A stretch of DNA of 25,483 nucleotides from Bacteroidota bacterium (lineage in GTDB: Bacteria > Bacteroidota > Bacteroidia > Flavobacteriales > Weeksellaceae): the NCBI GenBank assembly GCA_023426625.1, contig JAFAAJ010000228.1:1-25483 (forward strand). The letters are read 5' to 3'. The position numbers were made by a program, and so were the translations under genes. Shown piece by piece: positions 6,798 through 16,018 of this stretch (its first letter is position 1; each line of letters opens with the position of its first letter). The notes beneath the pieces are model-generated. The model was given only the letters and a program-made list of their open reading frames with translations. It was not told where the DNA came from and searched no databases.

Positions 6798-6825
6798 CAC
6801 AATTAATAAGCTCACTTGATGTTGA

Positions 6826-8787
6826 ATGAAAAAGTTGTATGATGCCTTCGGTGCCCTCTATAATGGTGATAATATCGTAAAGATCACGGAATTGAGATAT
6901 ATGCCGAGGTGGTTTGTCATCTTTATTGACGTTTTAATTATCATGTCTTCCATACTTCTTTCTTATTTATTTCTGAAGAATTTGGAAGTAAAGGTCAATT
7001 TTCCGGAGTATCGTACGGAAAAAAGATTGGTTCTTGTTATGATTAATATCCTGTTTATGTTTGTTTTCAAAACATACGCAGGGATTATCAGACATTCCAC
7101 ATTTTTTGATTTTTTCAAGATTATCCTTTCGTCAGGAAGTACTCTTCTGACGCTTCTTGTTATCAATTACATTTCGGAAATGATATTGGGTAAATCACTG
7201 TATTTATATCCCAATCTATTTCTGTATTTTCTGATATCAGTTTCTCTGATGCTGTTCTTCAGAATGGTGACCAAGCAGTTCTTTAATATGCTGATTGATA
7301 TAAAAGGGTCATCCTCTAAAGTAAGGGTGGCTGTTGTAGGGGTAGGTGATGCATCCGTATCCATTGCACGGGCTATTATGCACAACCCGAATTATCCTTA
7401 CCAATTAGCAGGATTTCTTACCGGAAGATCGGATTCCAATAAAGCCTTATTATTGGGGCATAAGATCTACAATAAACATCAGGTTTTAAGAAACAGCAAT
7501 ATAGCAAAACGTTTCGATGCAGTTCTGATCATCAGAGAGATCATGACCAAGCAGGAGATCGAAGAATGGATGACTCTGGCTTTGGATAACGAACTTAAAG
7601 TACTGAAAGCTCCTACGCTGAGTAAGATGAGGGACAGTGATCTTGTAGGCGGAATCAGTCAGCTTCAAATCGAAGACCTTCTGAACCGTAAGCCGATTAA
7701 AATAGAAAGTGAAGAGGTTAAAAAAAGACATACTGACAAAAAAGTTCTGGTCACAGGTGGTGCAGGATCTATCGGTAGTGAAATAGTGAGACAGGTGGCG
7801 CAGTTCAATCCTTCACTTATTGTGGTGCTGGATCAGGCCGAATCTCCACTATATGAACTGGAACTGGAGTTGCTTGAAAAGTTTCCTGATCAGAAGTTTA
7901 AATTCGTACTGGCTGATATCTCCAATAATTATAGATTAGAAAAATTATTTCAAACCTATCAGTTTTCCATGGTTTACCATGCTGCGGCATATAAACACGT
8001 TCCGTTGATCGAAGAGAATCCCCATGAAGCAATCTTTGTGAATGTTTTGGGAACCAGAAATCTGGCACTTCTCTCCAAAAGATATAAGGTGAACCGTTTT
8101 GTGATGGTATCTACAGATAAAGCCGTTAATCCTACCAATGTAATGGGAGCTTCAAAAAGAGCGGCTGAACTGTTTGTTCAATCACTGCAAAATTCTGCAG
8201 GAAATACGACTAAATTTATCACTACACGTTTCGGGAATGTATTGGGATCTAACGGTTCGGTTATTCCTCATTTCAGAAAGCAGATTGAGAAGGGAGGTCC
8301 GGTTACGATCACCCATCCTGATATTATCCGTTACTTTATGACGATTCCGGAGGCTTGCGAACTTGTACTTCAGGCGGGAACGATGGGGAATGGAGGAGAG
8401 ATCTATGTATTTGATATGGGAGAGCCTGTGAAAATATTGGATCTGGCTAAAAGAATGATCAAATTATCAGGTTTTGTACCGGATATTGATATCAAAATTA
8501 CCTTTATAGGCTTAAGACCCGGAGAAAAACTTTATGAAGAACTCTTAAGTGATAATACTACGACTATTCCTACCCATCATGAGAAAATAATGATTTCCAA
8601 GGATCCTACCATGGAATTTGAGAAAGTAGAGCTTTTGTGCAAACAGATCATTACTTCTGCAGTAAAAAGGGATAAGCTTCAGGTAGTAAAGATTCTCAAA
8701 ACCATTGTTCCTGAATTTATCAGTAATAATTCGGAATTTGAGGTGCTTGATAAATATTCTGAAGAAAACGTTGATACGTACAAATAA
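6826..8787 (+). CDS. Membrane-bound nucleotide-sugar 4,6-dehydratase, FlaA1/WbpM/CapD type
   Basis: A 653-aa inner-membrane protein predicted to convert UDP-GlcNAc to a UDP-4-keto-6-deoxy sugar, an early step to 6-deoxy amino sugars. Four hydrophobic segments occupy about residues 29-150. A first Rossmann-like domain follows (VAVVGVGDASVSIARAI, 168-184). The catalytic short-chain dehydrogenase domain has the NAD(P) motif GGAGSIG at 311-317. The usual Tyr is replaced by Met in STDKAVNPTNVMGASKR (429-445), with Ser429, Met440 and Lys444; this Met/Lys pattern is known from WbpM and FlaA1. RPGEKLYEELLS (564-575) is the C-terminal family motif. It is the first gene of the operon, 60 bases before wza. 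The exact sugar product cannot be read from sequence. Confidence 0.92.
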   Translation: MKKLYDAFGALYNGDNIVKITELRYMPRWFVIFIDVLIIMSSILLSYLFLKNLEVKVNFPEYRTEKRLVLVMINILFMFVFKTYAGIIRHSTFFDFFKIILSSGSTLLTLLVINYISEMILGKSLYLYPNLFLYFLISVSLMLFFRMVTKQFFNMLIDIKGSSSKVRVAVVGVGDASVSIARAIMHNPNYPYQLAGFLTGRSDSNKALLLGHKIYNKHQVLRNSNIAKRFDAVLIIREIMTKQEIEEWMTLALDNELKVLKAPTLSKMRDSDLVGGISQLQIEDLLNRKPIKIESEEVKKRHTDKKVLVTGGAGSIGSEIVRQVAQFNPSLIVVLDQAESPLYELELELLEKFPDQKFKFVLADISNNYRLEKLFQTYQFSMVYHAAAYKHVPLIEENPHEAIFVNVLGTRNLALLSKRYKVNRFVMVSTDKAVNPTNVMGASKRAAELFVQSLQNSAGNTTKFITTRFGNVLGSNGSVIPHFRKQIEKGGPVTITHPDIIRYFMTIPEACELVLQAGTMGNGGEIYVFDMGEPVKILDLAKRMIKLSGFVPDIDIKITFIGLRPGEKLYEELLSDNTTTIPTHHEKIMISKDPTMEFEKVELLCKQIITSAVKRDKLQVVKILKTIVPEFISNNSEFEVLDKYSEENVDTYK

Positions 8788-8823
8788 CGTTATAGAGTAA
8801 ATCTTCACTAAAAATAATAATCC

Positions 8824-8831
8824 TATTTTTG
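8824..8831 (+). promoter_or_regulatory. Possible internal promoter -7 element before wza
   Basis: TATTTTTG matches TAnnTTTG and ends 15 bases before the wza ATG. No -33 TTG at normal spacing is seen in an AT-rich gap, so it may be chance. Confidence 0.3.
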
Positions 8832-8846
8832 TAAAAATTATCTAGA

Positions 8847-9653
8847 ATGAATTTTAAATATTTTATTTATGCTGCTTTAAGCATGGTGTTTTTTTCTTGT
8901 GCTAGCAATCAGAAGCAGGAAATCAATTACATGAAGAATATAGAAAGTATAGCACTGGAAAATTCTGCTAAAAACAGCCGAAATACTTTACAGCCCGGAG
9001 ATCAGCTGATCATTACGGTATCCGCAAAAGATATGGATGTGGTAGCACCTTTCAACCAGAATTATTCATCCAATTCTACCATTACACAATATACACTTCC
9101 AAGTTCTAATAATCAGCCACAGGCAATTCCTACATCAGGACCTACTTATACCATAGATTCCGACGGAAATATTTCTTTTCCGGTTTTAGGGAATATCAAT
9201 ACCACAGACCTGAATGTAGAGGATCTGAGAGCAAAACTTGTGGATCAGTTAACGACTTATATTAAAAATCCTACTGTAAATATTAAATTAACAAACTTTA
9301 AGATTACTGTTCTTGGGGAAGTGAACAAACCCGGAACATATTTCATTCCGGACGGAGGTAATGCTACAATCATGACGGCATTAGGTTTTGCCGGAGATGC
9401 TACAATCTATGGACTTAAAGATAAGGTGATTGTGATCCGTAATACCGATGGAAAAATAGAGCACCAGACATTAGACCTTACCTCTGCGGACTTTGTAAAT
9501 TCACCATATTATTACATCAAACAAAATGACCAGATCATTGTGCCTGCCAATAAAACAAGAGAAAGAGCGTCTCGTCTGAACCCTAATGCAGGGATCTATA
9601 TTTCGGTGGCATCGGTAGCTATTGCTTTAATCACGCTTATTTTCAGAAAATAA
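8847..9653 (+). CDS. wza: Polysaccharide export lipoprotein, Wza family
   Basis: A 268-aa outer-membrane export component. A lipoprotein signal peptide ends in the lipobox FFSC, making Cys18 the acylated residue. The Poly_export domain follows from LQPGDQLIITVSA (about residue 48) through NISFPVLGNINTTDL and VNIKLTNFKITVLGEV. A soluble-ligand-binding beta-grasp (SLBB) motif follows in GEVNKPGTYFIPDGGNATI (about 153-171). The C-terminal segment GIYISVASVAIALITLIFRK (249-268) is one hydrophobic helix with a basic end, as usual in Bacteroidota versions, in place of the amphipathic pore helix of E. coli Wza. It is four bases ahead of wzc, which should be its inner-membrane partner in a trans-envelope export complex. 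Confidence 0.93.
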   Translation: MNFKYFIYAALSMVFFSCASNQKQEINYMKNIESIALENSAKNSRNTLQPGDQLIITVSAKDMDVVAPFNQNYSSNSTITQYTLPSSNNQPQAIPTSGPTYTIDSDGNISFPVLGNINTTDLNVEDLRAKLVDQLTTYIKNPTVNIKLTNFKITVLGEVNKPGTYFIPDGGNATIMTALGFAGDATIYGLKDKVIVIRNTDGKIEHQTLDLTSADFVNSPYYYIKQNDQIIVPANKTRERASRLNPNAGIYISVASVAIALITLIFRK

Positions 9654-9657
9654 TAAT

Positions 9658-12033
9658 ATGGAATACGGGACATCAGAACAACTGCAGGAAGAAGGGAAGC
9701 TTGATCTAAGGGATTTGCTTAAACCGTATATCAGGAGATGGTATTGGTTTATTTTGGGAGCCGTGGCAGCGGTCATTGTTGCATGGTTTTTTCTCCGTTA
9801 TACTATTCCTGTTTACAATACACAATCCACCATACTAGTTAAAGAGGTGAAGAAGTCTACCTCTTCACAGCCTGATATGTCTGTGATTTCAGAAATCAGT
9901 GGGCTGGGAAGTATGTCTACCAATTCTGTAGATAATGAAATAGAGATCTTTAAATCCAGAAAACTCATGCTTTCTGTGGTAAGGGAGCTGGGTATTGAGA
10001 CTTCCATTTTCAGGGAAGGAAATATTAAAGACACGGAGCTCTATAAAGAAACATCACCTTTTATTGTTCGTGTGATTAACGAAAATCAGAAAGCAAAATT
10101 TCCCGCTGAACCTATTCAGGTTAAGTTGGAGGGGGATAAAATTACGTTAAACTCAGAATTCCTGGCTAAGAAAATAGTAACAGGATTCGGGAAAACTCTA
10201 TCACTACCCTTCGGGACTTATCTTATCCAGAAGAACCCTAAGTATGATTTCAGTAAAGAAAGTGACGGAAATTATAAAATGCAGTTCATGAGTGGTATGA
10301 GCCGTACTTTGGGTTTGTTATCAAAACTAAATGTGAGTCTGGTAGGAGATGATACTACGGTACTTCTGCTCAGTATGAATCATTCAGTTCCTGAAAAAGC
10401 TGAGGATGTACTAAAAAGACTGGCAATCGACTATAACCGCGATGCCCGTCTTGATAAAAATTCGGAAGCTCAGAAGACAGCTGACTTTATTGAAGACAGG
10501 ATCAGAATTATTGCTGATGAATTAGGTCAGGTGGAGAACCAGAAAGAAAGCTTTAAAGTTGAAAACAATATTGCAGATATAGAATCCGAAGCTCAGATCA
10601 GCCTGCAAAGTATTTCCAATGGAAAACAGGAACAGATCGAGAATGAAAGTCAGTTGGAATTGGTGAACAGTCTGTTGGGATATATGAGCAATCAGAACTC
10701 TAATCAGGTATTGCCTTTGAATGTGGGACTTACGGATGCTGCAACAACTAATAATATTGCTTTATATAATCAACTAGTTGTTGACAGAAACAGGTTGTTG
10801 GAAAGCTCAACACCTGCCAATCCCGTTGTTCAGGATGTAACGAGACAGATCAACAGCATGAGGAATTCTATTGTTCAGAGTTTGCAGAAAACCCGTTCAG
10901 GACTACAGATCAAACGAAATAATCTTCTTGCAGAGCAGAACAAAATTACCAGCCGTATTTCCAAAATACCGGTGCAGGAAAAAATGTTCAGAAGTATTGA
11001 GAGACAGCAGAATATCAAAGAACAGCTGTATCTTTTGCTTTTACAGAAAAGAGAGGAAGCGGCAATTTCTCTTGCGATTGCTGCCCCTAAAGCAAGAATT
11101 GTAGATGATCCTTTGACTGCTAGGATACCGGTTTCTCCTAAAAAGCAAATCATTTACTTAGGTGCACTTATTATCGGACTTTTGATTCCATTTGTAGTTA
11201 TTTATCTTATCGAATTATTCAACGATAAGATCAAGTCTAAAAGAGACCTGGAAAAACTGTTAAGGGGAGCAACTGTTATCGGAGAGCTTCCGAGAATCAG
11301 TGATGAGGAATCTGATGTGGTACAGGTGAATGATCTGCGTCCGATGGCGGAAGCATTCCGTATCCTGATCACCAATATCAATTTCATGTTGCCTAAAGAT
11401 AGTAAAGGACATGTGATCTTTGTAACGTCAAGTGTAAAAGGGGAAGGAAAGACTTTTACTTCAGTGAACCTGGCGCTAACTTTGGCCACACCGAGAAAAA
11501 AAGTGATCATAATCGGTTCCGATATCCGAAATCCACAGTTACAAAGGTATAATGAAAGCAGAAAAGGACTGAAAGGGATTACGGAATATATGTATGATCC
11601 GGAATTAAAAGCTGAGGAAATTATCCATAGAACCACATTCAATCCGCACTGTGATGTGATCTATTCCGGAACAATAGCCCCTAATCCTACGGATCTTCTT
11701 AGTAACGGAAGGTATCAGGAACTGGTAGAATCCCTTAAAGATCGTTATGATTATATCGTACTGGATACTGCTCCAATGATGTTAGTAACAGACTCTTTCC
11801 TTATTGTAGATGTGGCAGATGTAGTAGTATATGTTGCCCGTTCGGAATATACTCCTAAGGAACTGGTGGATTTTGCCAATAAACAGATCCATGAAGGAAA
11901 AATCAAAAATGTAGGTTTTGTTCTGAATGATGTAAGTAATACGGAAGGAGGATATGGATATAACTACGGGTATGGATACGGATATTCATCCAAAGAAAAA
12001 AAGAAATGGTGGCAGAAAATTTTGAAACCATAA
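9658..12033 (+). CDS. wzc: Wzc-type polysaccharide co-polymerase and tyrosine autokinase
   Basis: A 791-aa inner-membrane protein that controls chain length and export and cycles through tyrosine phosphorylation. The order is a cytoplasmic N-terminus, TM1 (about 31-47), a Wzz-type periplasmic domain with long coiled-coil helices (about 265-460), TM2 (about 497-517) and a cytoplasmic BY-kinase domain. Walker A is SSVKGEGKT with Lys598. The second Walker-type motif is in VIIIGSDIRNPQ, and Walker B is IVLDTAP with Asp703. The tail carries six tyrosines in strict alternation (Tyr766, 768, 770, 772, 774, 776), followed by a Lys/Trp-rich end. Such tails are the autophosphorylation cluster. No partner phosphatase gene (Wzb or PHP type) is in the operon so far. 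Co-transcribed with wza. Confidence 0.95.
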   Translation: MEYGTSEQLQEEGKLDLRDLLKPYIRRWYWFILGAVAAVIVAWFFLRYTIPVYNTQSTILVKEVKKSTSSQPDMSVISEISGLGSMSTNSVDNEIEIFKSRKLMLSVVRELGIETSIFREGNIKDTELYKETSPFIVRVINENQKAKFPAEPIQVKLEGDKITLNSEFLAKKIVTGFGKTLSLPFGTYLIQKNPKYDFSKESDGNYKMQFMSGMSRTLGLLSKLNVSLVGDDTTVLLLSMNHSVPEKAEDVLKRLAIDYNRDARLDKNSEAQKTADFIEDRIRIIADELGQVENQKESFKVENNIADIESEAQISLQSISNGKQEQIENESQLELVNSLLGYMSNQNSNQVLPLNVGLTDAATTNNIALYNQLVVDRNRLLESSTPANPVVQDVTRQINSMRNSIVQSLQKTRSGLQIKRNNLLAEQNKITSRISKIPVQEKMFRSIERQQNIKEQLYLLLLQKREEAAISLAIAAPKARIVDDPLTARIPVSPKKQIIYLGALIIGLLIPFVVIYLIELFNDKIKSKRDLEKLLRGATVIGELPRISDEESDVVQVNDLRPMAEAFRILITNINFMLPKDSKGHVIFVTSSVKGEGKTFTSVNLALTLATPRKKVIIIGSDIRNPQLQRYNESRKGLKGITEYMYDPELKAEEIIHRTTFNPHCDVIYSGTIAPNPTDLLSNGRYQELVESLKDRYDYIVLDTAPMMLVTDSFLIVDVADVVVYVARSEYTPKELVDFANKQIHEGKIKNVGFVLNDVSNTEGGYGYNYGYGYGYSSKEKKKWWQKILKP

Positions 12034-12082
12034 ATGGTAGAAATTACCTATAATATACTAATAGTTAATTCTGAAACACAAA

Positions 12083-13408
12083 ATGAATGAAATAAATAAA
12101 ATTGCAGTTATAGGATTAGGATATGTAGGCTTGCCGTTAGCGAGATTGTTTGCTACAAAATACCCTGTTGTTGGGTTTGATATTAATCAAAGAAGAATTG
12201 AGGAACTCAACGAAGGCAAGGATTTTACTTTAGAAGTAGAAGACGAGATGTTGCAGGCGGTTCTTGTTAAGGAAAATCCTCTTAAAAAAACTGAATTACA
12301 GGCTGGATTGTATTGCTCAGCAAATCTGGACGAGATCAGAGAAGCTAATATCTATGTGATCACGGTTCCTACTCCTATTGATAAGCATAACCGTCCTGAT
12401 CTGACTCCATTATACAAATCTTCCGAAACTGTAGGAAAGGTTTTGAAAAAAGGAGATATTGTGATCTATGAATCTACAGTATATCCGGGAGTGACGGAGG
12501 AAGAATGTGTGCCGGTTTTAGAGAAAGTTTCGGGTCTTAAATTTAACGAGGATTTCTTTGCCGGATATTCACCGGAAAGAATCAACCCGGGAGATAAACA
12601 ACGTACGGTAGAAAAAATAGTGAAAGTTACCTCAGGCTCTACCCCTGAAATTGGAAGAATTGTTGACAATTTATATCAATCCGTGATTTTGGCAGGGACG
12701 CATCTGGCTCCTACCATAAAAGTGGCAGAAGCTTCAAAAGTGATTGAAAATTCACAGAGAGATCTTAATATAGCCTTTATGAATGAGCTGGCTAAAATCT
12801 TTTCTCTGATGGATATTGATACCCATGATGTATTAGCGGCTGCCGGTACAAAATGGAACTTTTTACCATTTAAACCAGGATTGGTTGGAGGGCATTGCAT
12901 CGGAGTAGATCCTTTTTATCTGGCCCAAAAAGCTCAGGATGTAGGATATTATTCAGAATTGATTTTGGCAGCCAGAAGACTAAATGATTCTATGGGCTCA
13001 TTTGTCGCAGCTCAGGTTGTAAAGCTGATGATCAAAAGTGACATTAAAGTAAAAGGAGCTAAAGTCCTAAATCTTGGAATCACTTTTAAAGAAAATTGTC
13101 CTGATATCAGAAATTCCAAGGCAGTTGATGTGATTACCGGACTTGGTGAATATGGCGTTGAAGTGATGACTTATGATCCTTGGGCTAATCCAGAAGAGGT
13201 TCAGGAGGAATACGGAATAGAATGTTATTCTGATCTTAATAATAAGGAGATGAATGAAGCATTCAAAATAGGGTTTGATGCAATAATCCTCACTGTTGCC
13301 CATCATGAGTTCCTAGATATGAAGTTACGTCAATTTTTGCAACCGAATGGTGTGATTTATGATGTGAAAGGAATTTTACCAAAAACAGATTTAAACAGAA
13401 GATTATAA
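12083..13408 (+). CDS. Nucleotide-sugar 6-dehydrogenase, TviB/WbpO type
   Basis: A 441-aa cytoplasmic NAD enzyme predicted to oxidise the C6 of UDP-GlcNAc or UDP-GalNAc to the uronic acid, giving a negatively charged building block. The N-terminal Rossmann motif is IAVIGLGYVGLPLA (7-20). VPTPIDKHNRPDL and YSPERINPGDK are family motifs of the N-acetyl-hexosamine branch. The catalytic cysteine is Cys272 in GGHCIGVDPFYLA, and the C-terminal domain has LGITFKENCPDIRNSK. The length (about 420-440) and the GGHCIGVDP form separate it from Ugd, the next gene, which has GGYCLPKDT. It lies 49 bases after wzc and 15 bases before ugd. The epimer used cannot be decided from sequence. Confidence 0.9.
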   Translation: MNEINKIAVIGLGYVGLPLARLFATKYPVVGFDINQRRIEELNEGKDFTLEVEDEMLQAVLVKENPLKKTELQAGLYCSANLDEIREANIYVITVPTPIDKHNRPDLTPLYKSSETVGKVLKKGDIVIYESTVYPGVTEEECVPVLEKVSGLKFNEDFFAGYSPERINPGDKQRTVEKIVKVTSGSTPEIGRIVDNLYQSVILAGTHLAPTIKVAEASKVIENSQRDLNIAFMNELAKIFSLMDIDTHDVLAAAGTKWNFLPFKPGLVGGHCIGVDPFYLAQKAQDVGYYSELILAARRLNDSMGSFVAAQVVKLMIKSDIKVKGAKVLNLGITFKENCPDIRNSKAVDVITGLGEYGVEVMTYDPWANPEEVQEEYGIECYSDLNNKEMNEAFKIGFDAIILTVAHHEFLDMKLRQFLQPNGVIYDVKGILPKTDLNRRL

Positions 13409-13423
13409 TAAAAGAAAAAATAA

Positions 13424-14590
13424 ATGAAAATTGCAATTATAGGTACAGGCTATGTAGGGTTATCCAATGCTATGCTGTTGGCACAGAACCATGAAGTAGT
13501 AGCTTTAGATATTATATCGGGGAAGGTTGAGATGTTAAATAATAAGATATCACCTATAGAAGATGCTGAAATTTCTGATTTTCTGTTACATAAAAATTTG
13601 AATTTTAAAGCGACAATTAATAAGGAGGAGACTTATAAAAATGCAGAATTTGTTATTGTGGCAACGCCCACAGATTATGATCCTAAAACCAATTATTTTG
13701 ACACTAGCAGTGTCGAAGAAGTTGTGAAGGATGTGATGAAATATAATAAAGAAGCTGTAGTCATCATAAAATCTACTGTTCCGGTAGGATTTACCAAAGG
13801 ATTAAAAGAGAAATTGAATTTTCACAATATTATTTTCTCTCCGGAATTTTTGCGTGAAGGGCATGCACTGTATGATAATTTGCATCCATCGCGTATAATT
13901 GTTGGTGAGCAAAGTAATAATGCAGTAACCTTTGCTAATTTGTTAAAAGAAGGAGCTATTAAAAAAGATATACCAACTTTATTTACTGATTCTACAGAAG
14001 CGGAAGCTATAAAATTATTTTCAAATACCTATTTGGCTTTAAGAGTGGCTTATTTTAATGAGTTGGATTCTTATGCGCAGATTCACAATCTTGACAGCAG
14101 ACAGATTATTGAAGGAGTAGGACTAGATCCTCGTATTGGATCTCATTACAATAATCCTTCTTTTGGATATGGTGGCTACTGTCTGCCTAAAGATACCAAA
14201 CAATTGTTGGCAAATTATGAATCGGTGCCCAATAATATTATTCAGGCTATTGTAGACTCGAATCGCACCCGTAAAGATTTTATAGCAGATTCTATCTTGG
14301 CAAAAAATCCAAAAAGAGTGGGGATTTATCGTTTAATTATGAAGGCTGGATCTGATAATTTCCGTGCTTCAGCCATTCAGGGGATTATGAAACGTATTAA
14401 AGCAAAGGGGGTAGAAGTAGTTGTATATGAACCTGTTTTGGAAGAAGAAACCTTCTTCGGATCGAAAGTTACTAAAGATTTGGTTTCTTTTAAGCAGGAA
14501 TGTGATGTTATTATTTCTAATAGAAATTCAGCGGAGCTTGCAGATGTACTGTCTAAAGTTTATACTAGAGACTTGTTTGGTAATGATTGA
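13424..14590 (+). CDS. ugd: UDP-glucose 6-dehydrogenase
   Basis: A 388-aa cytoplasmic enzyme that oxidises UDP-glucose to UDP-glucuronic acid with two NAD. The NAD motif is MKIAIIGTGYVGLSNA at the N terminus. Substrate motifs are SPEFLREGHALYDNLHPSRI and the catalytic Cys253 in GYGGYCLPKDTKQL. The length matches the short Ugd class found in polysaccharide loci. Hand-counted G+C at 13801-14100 is 96/300, intermediate between wzc-side genes and the very AT-rich wzx to GT block, so the cassette boundary may run through or just before this gene. It sits three bases before wzx. With the preceding dehydrogenase it implies two different uronic acids, or one specialised and one general supply. Confidence 0.93.
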   Translation: MKIAIIGTGYVGLSNAMLLAQNHEVVALDIISGKVEMLNNKISPIEDAEISDFLLHKNLNFKATINKEETYKNAEFVIVATPTDYDPKTNYFDTSSVEEVVKDVMKYNKEAVVIIKSTVPVGFTKGLKEKLNFHNIIFSPEFLREGHALYDNLHPSRIIVGEQSNNAVTFANLLKEGAIKKDIPTLFTDSTEAEAIKLFSNTYLALRVAYFNELDSYAQIHNLDSRQIIEGVGLDPRIGSHYNNPSFGYGGYCLPKDTKQLLANYESVPNNIIQAIVDSNRTRKDFIADSILAKNPKRVGIYRLIMKAGSDNFRASAIQGIMKRIKAKGVEVVVYEPVLEEETFFGSKVTKDLVSFKQECDVIISNRNSAELADVLSKVYTRDLFGND

Positions 14591-14593
14591 TAT

Positions 14594-16018
14594 ATGAGTA
14601 TAGGAAAAAGTTTTTTATGGAGTGCTCTTGAACGGTTTTCTATCCAAATTATACAATTTGTAATAGGAATAGTACTAGCTAGGCTTTTAGACCCATCAGA
14701 ATATGGTATTATTGGTGTAATACTTGTAATTAATTCGTTCTTGCAGATTTTTATTGATTCAGGTTTTACAAAAGCTTTAATTCAAAAACAAAATAGAACT
14801 GTTGATGATTTTAATTCGGTTTTTATTTTTAATGTGGGTATTGGAGTTTTATGCTATATATTATTGTTTTTTTGTTCTCCTATTGTGGAAAATTTTTACA
14901 GTATACCTAATCTAGCCTTATATATTAAAGTAGTAGGATTAAGTTTGATCATTAACAGTCTTTATGCTGTAATACAAACAGATTTAAGTATTAAGTTAGA
15001 TTTTAAATCTATGGCTAAGGTTAACTTATTTAGTAGTTTAATAAGTGGAATAATAGCTATTATTCTAGCGTATTTTGGATATGGTATTTGGGCTTTAATT
15101 GGACAGATAATTTTGAAGTCATTATTTACCTTGATTGCTTTTGTATGTATAAAAAAATATACTATGAAATTTTCATATTCACATAATTCCATAGTCGAAC
15201 TATATAAATTTGGTTCCAATATTTTGTATAGTTCGTTATTAAACAATATAGTTAATAATTTTTCAACAATATTTATAGCAAAAATATATGATGTCAAATC
15301 AGTTGGTTATTATACGCGAGGTACTCAATTTACTGATGTTGTTTTTAATACTTTTAGTTCAATACAAGATAGTGTTTTATTACCGATATTTTCAAAATTT
15401 TCTAATAATATTGAAGGTGTTAAAAAAGAATTTTTAAAAGTATATAAATATAGTACCTTATTTTTGTTGCCAGTTTTTCTTTTATTATCGCTTTTAGCAG
15501 AACCTATCATTAAATTGTTGCTTACAGATAAATGGTTAATGGCTGTACCTATTATGCAAATTTTTGCTATTGCTAGATTTATAACAATTTTGTCAGGTAT
15601 AAATATAAATGTATTATATGCATTAGGTTATTCAAGGCTAGTTTTGAACCAACAAATATTTAAAATAATAATTAGAGTATCATTTTTAATTATAGCTATT
15701 CCATTCGGGATTTACTATGTAGCGATTGCAGAGTTAATCAGTACAATTGTGCACTACTTTATTAATTCTTATTATCCAGGCAAAATTTTAAAATACTCAG
15801 GAATTTATCAGTTACAATCAAGTAGTAAGATTTTTTTTGGTTCATTATCATTTGTTATAATACATTTTTTTATAAAAATATTTTCAGATTCTCAGTATAC
15901 AATAATTTTTGGAACCACTTTCATTGGAATGCTTTTATACATAATTTTCTTGAAGATATTTAAAGTAGAGGAAATTAAAATAATAAACAGAATCTTTAAC
16001 AATAAGATAAAATTATGA
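14594..16018 (+). CDS. wzx: Wzx-type O-unit flippase (MOP superfamily)
   Basis: A 474-aa integral membrane protein predicted to flip the undecaprenyl-linked repeat unit to the periplasmic face. It has about 12-14 hydrophobic segments spread over the whole length. The N terminus (SFLWSALERFSIQIIQFVIG and LARLLDPSEYGIIGV) is the pattern of the polysaccharide-biosynthesis branch of the MOP exporters, as in WzxC. It is very AT-rich. The ATG start is three bases after the ugd stop, and the stop overlaps the next start as ATGA. Flippase sequences diverge greatly, so substrate cannot be inferred; position between dehydrogenases and glycosyltransferases supports the call. Confidence 0.88.
   Translation: MSIGKSFLWSALERFSIQIIQFVIGIVLARLLDPSEYGIIGVILVINSFLQIFIDSGFTKALIQKQNRTVDDFNSVFIFNVGIGVLCYILLFFCSPIVENFYSIPNLALYIKVVGLSLIINSLYAVIQTDLSIKLDFKSMAKVNLFSSLISGIIAIILAYFGYGIWALIGQIILKSLFTLIAFVCIKKYTMKFSYSHNSIVELYKFGSNILYSSLLNNIVNNFSTIFIAKIYDVKSVGYYTRGTQFTDVVFNTFSSIQDSVLLPIFSKFSNNIEGVKKEFLKVYKYSTLFLLPVFLLLSLLAEPIIKLLLTDKWLMAVPIMQIFAIARFITILSGININVLYALGYSRLVLNQQIFKIIIRVSFLIIAIPFGIYYVAIAELISTIVHYFINSYYPGKILKYSGIYQLQSSSKIFFGSLSFVIIHFFIKIFSDSQYTIIFGTTFIGMLLYIIFLKIFKVEEIKIINRIFNNKIKL

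Noticed and set aside
11202..11642. 146-codon open frame on the minus strand
   Set aside because: Antisense to the Wzc kinase region with Walker motifs; the Cys/Ser/Phe-rich product looks like a shadow.
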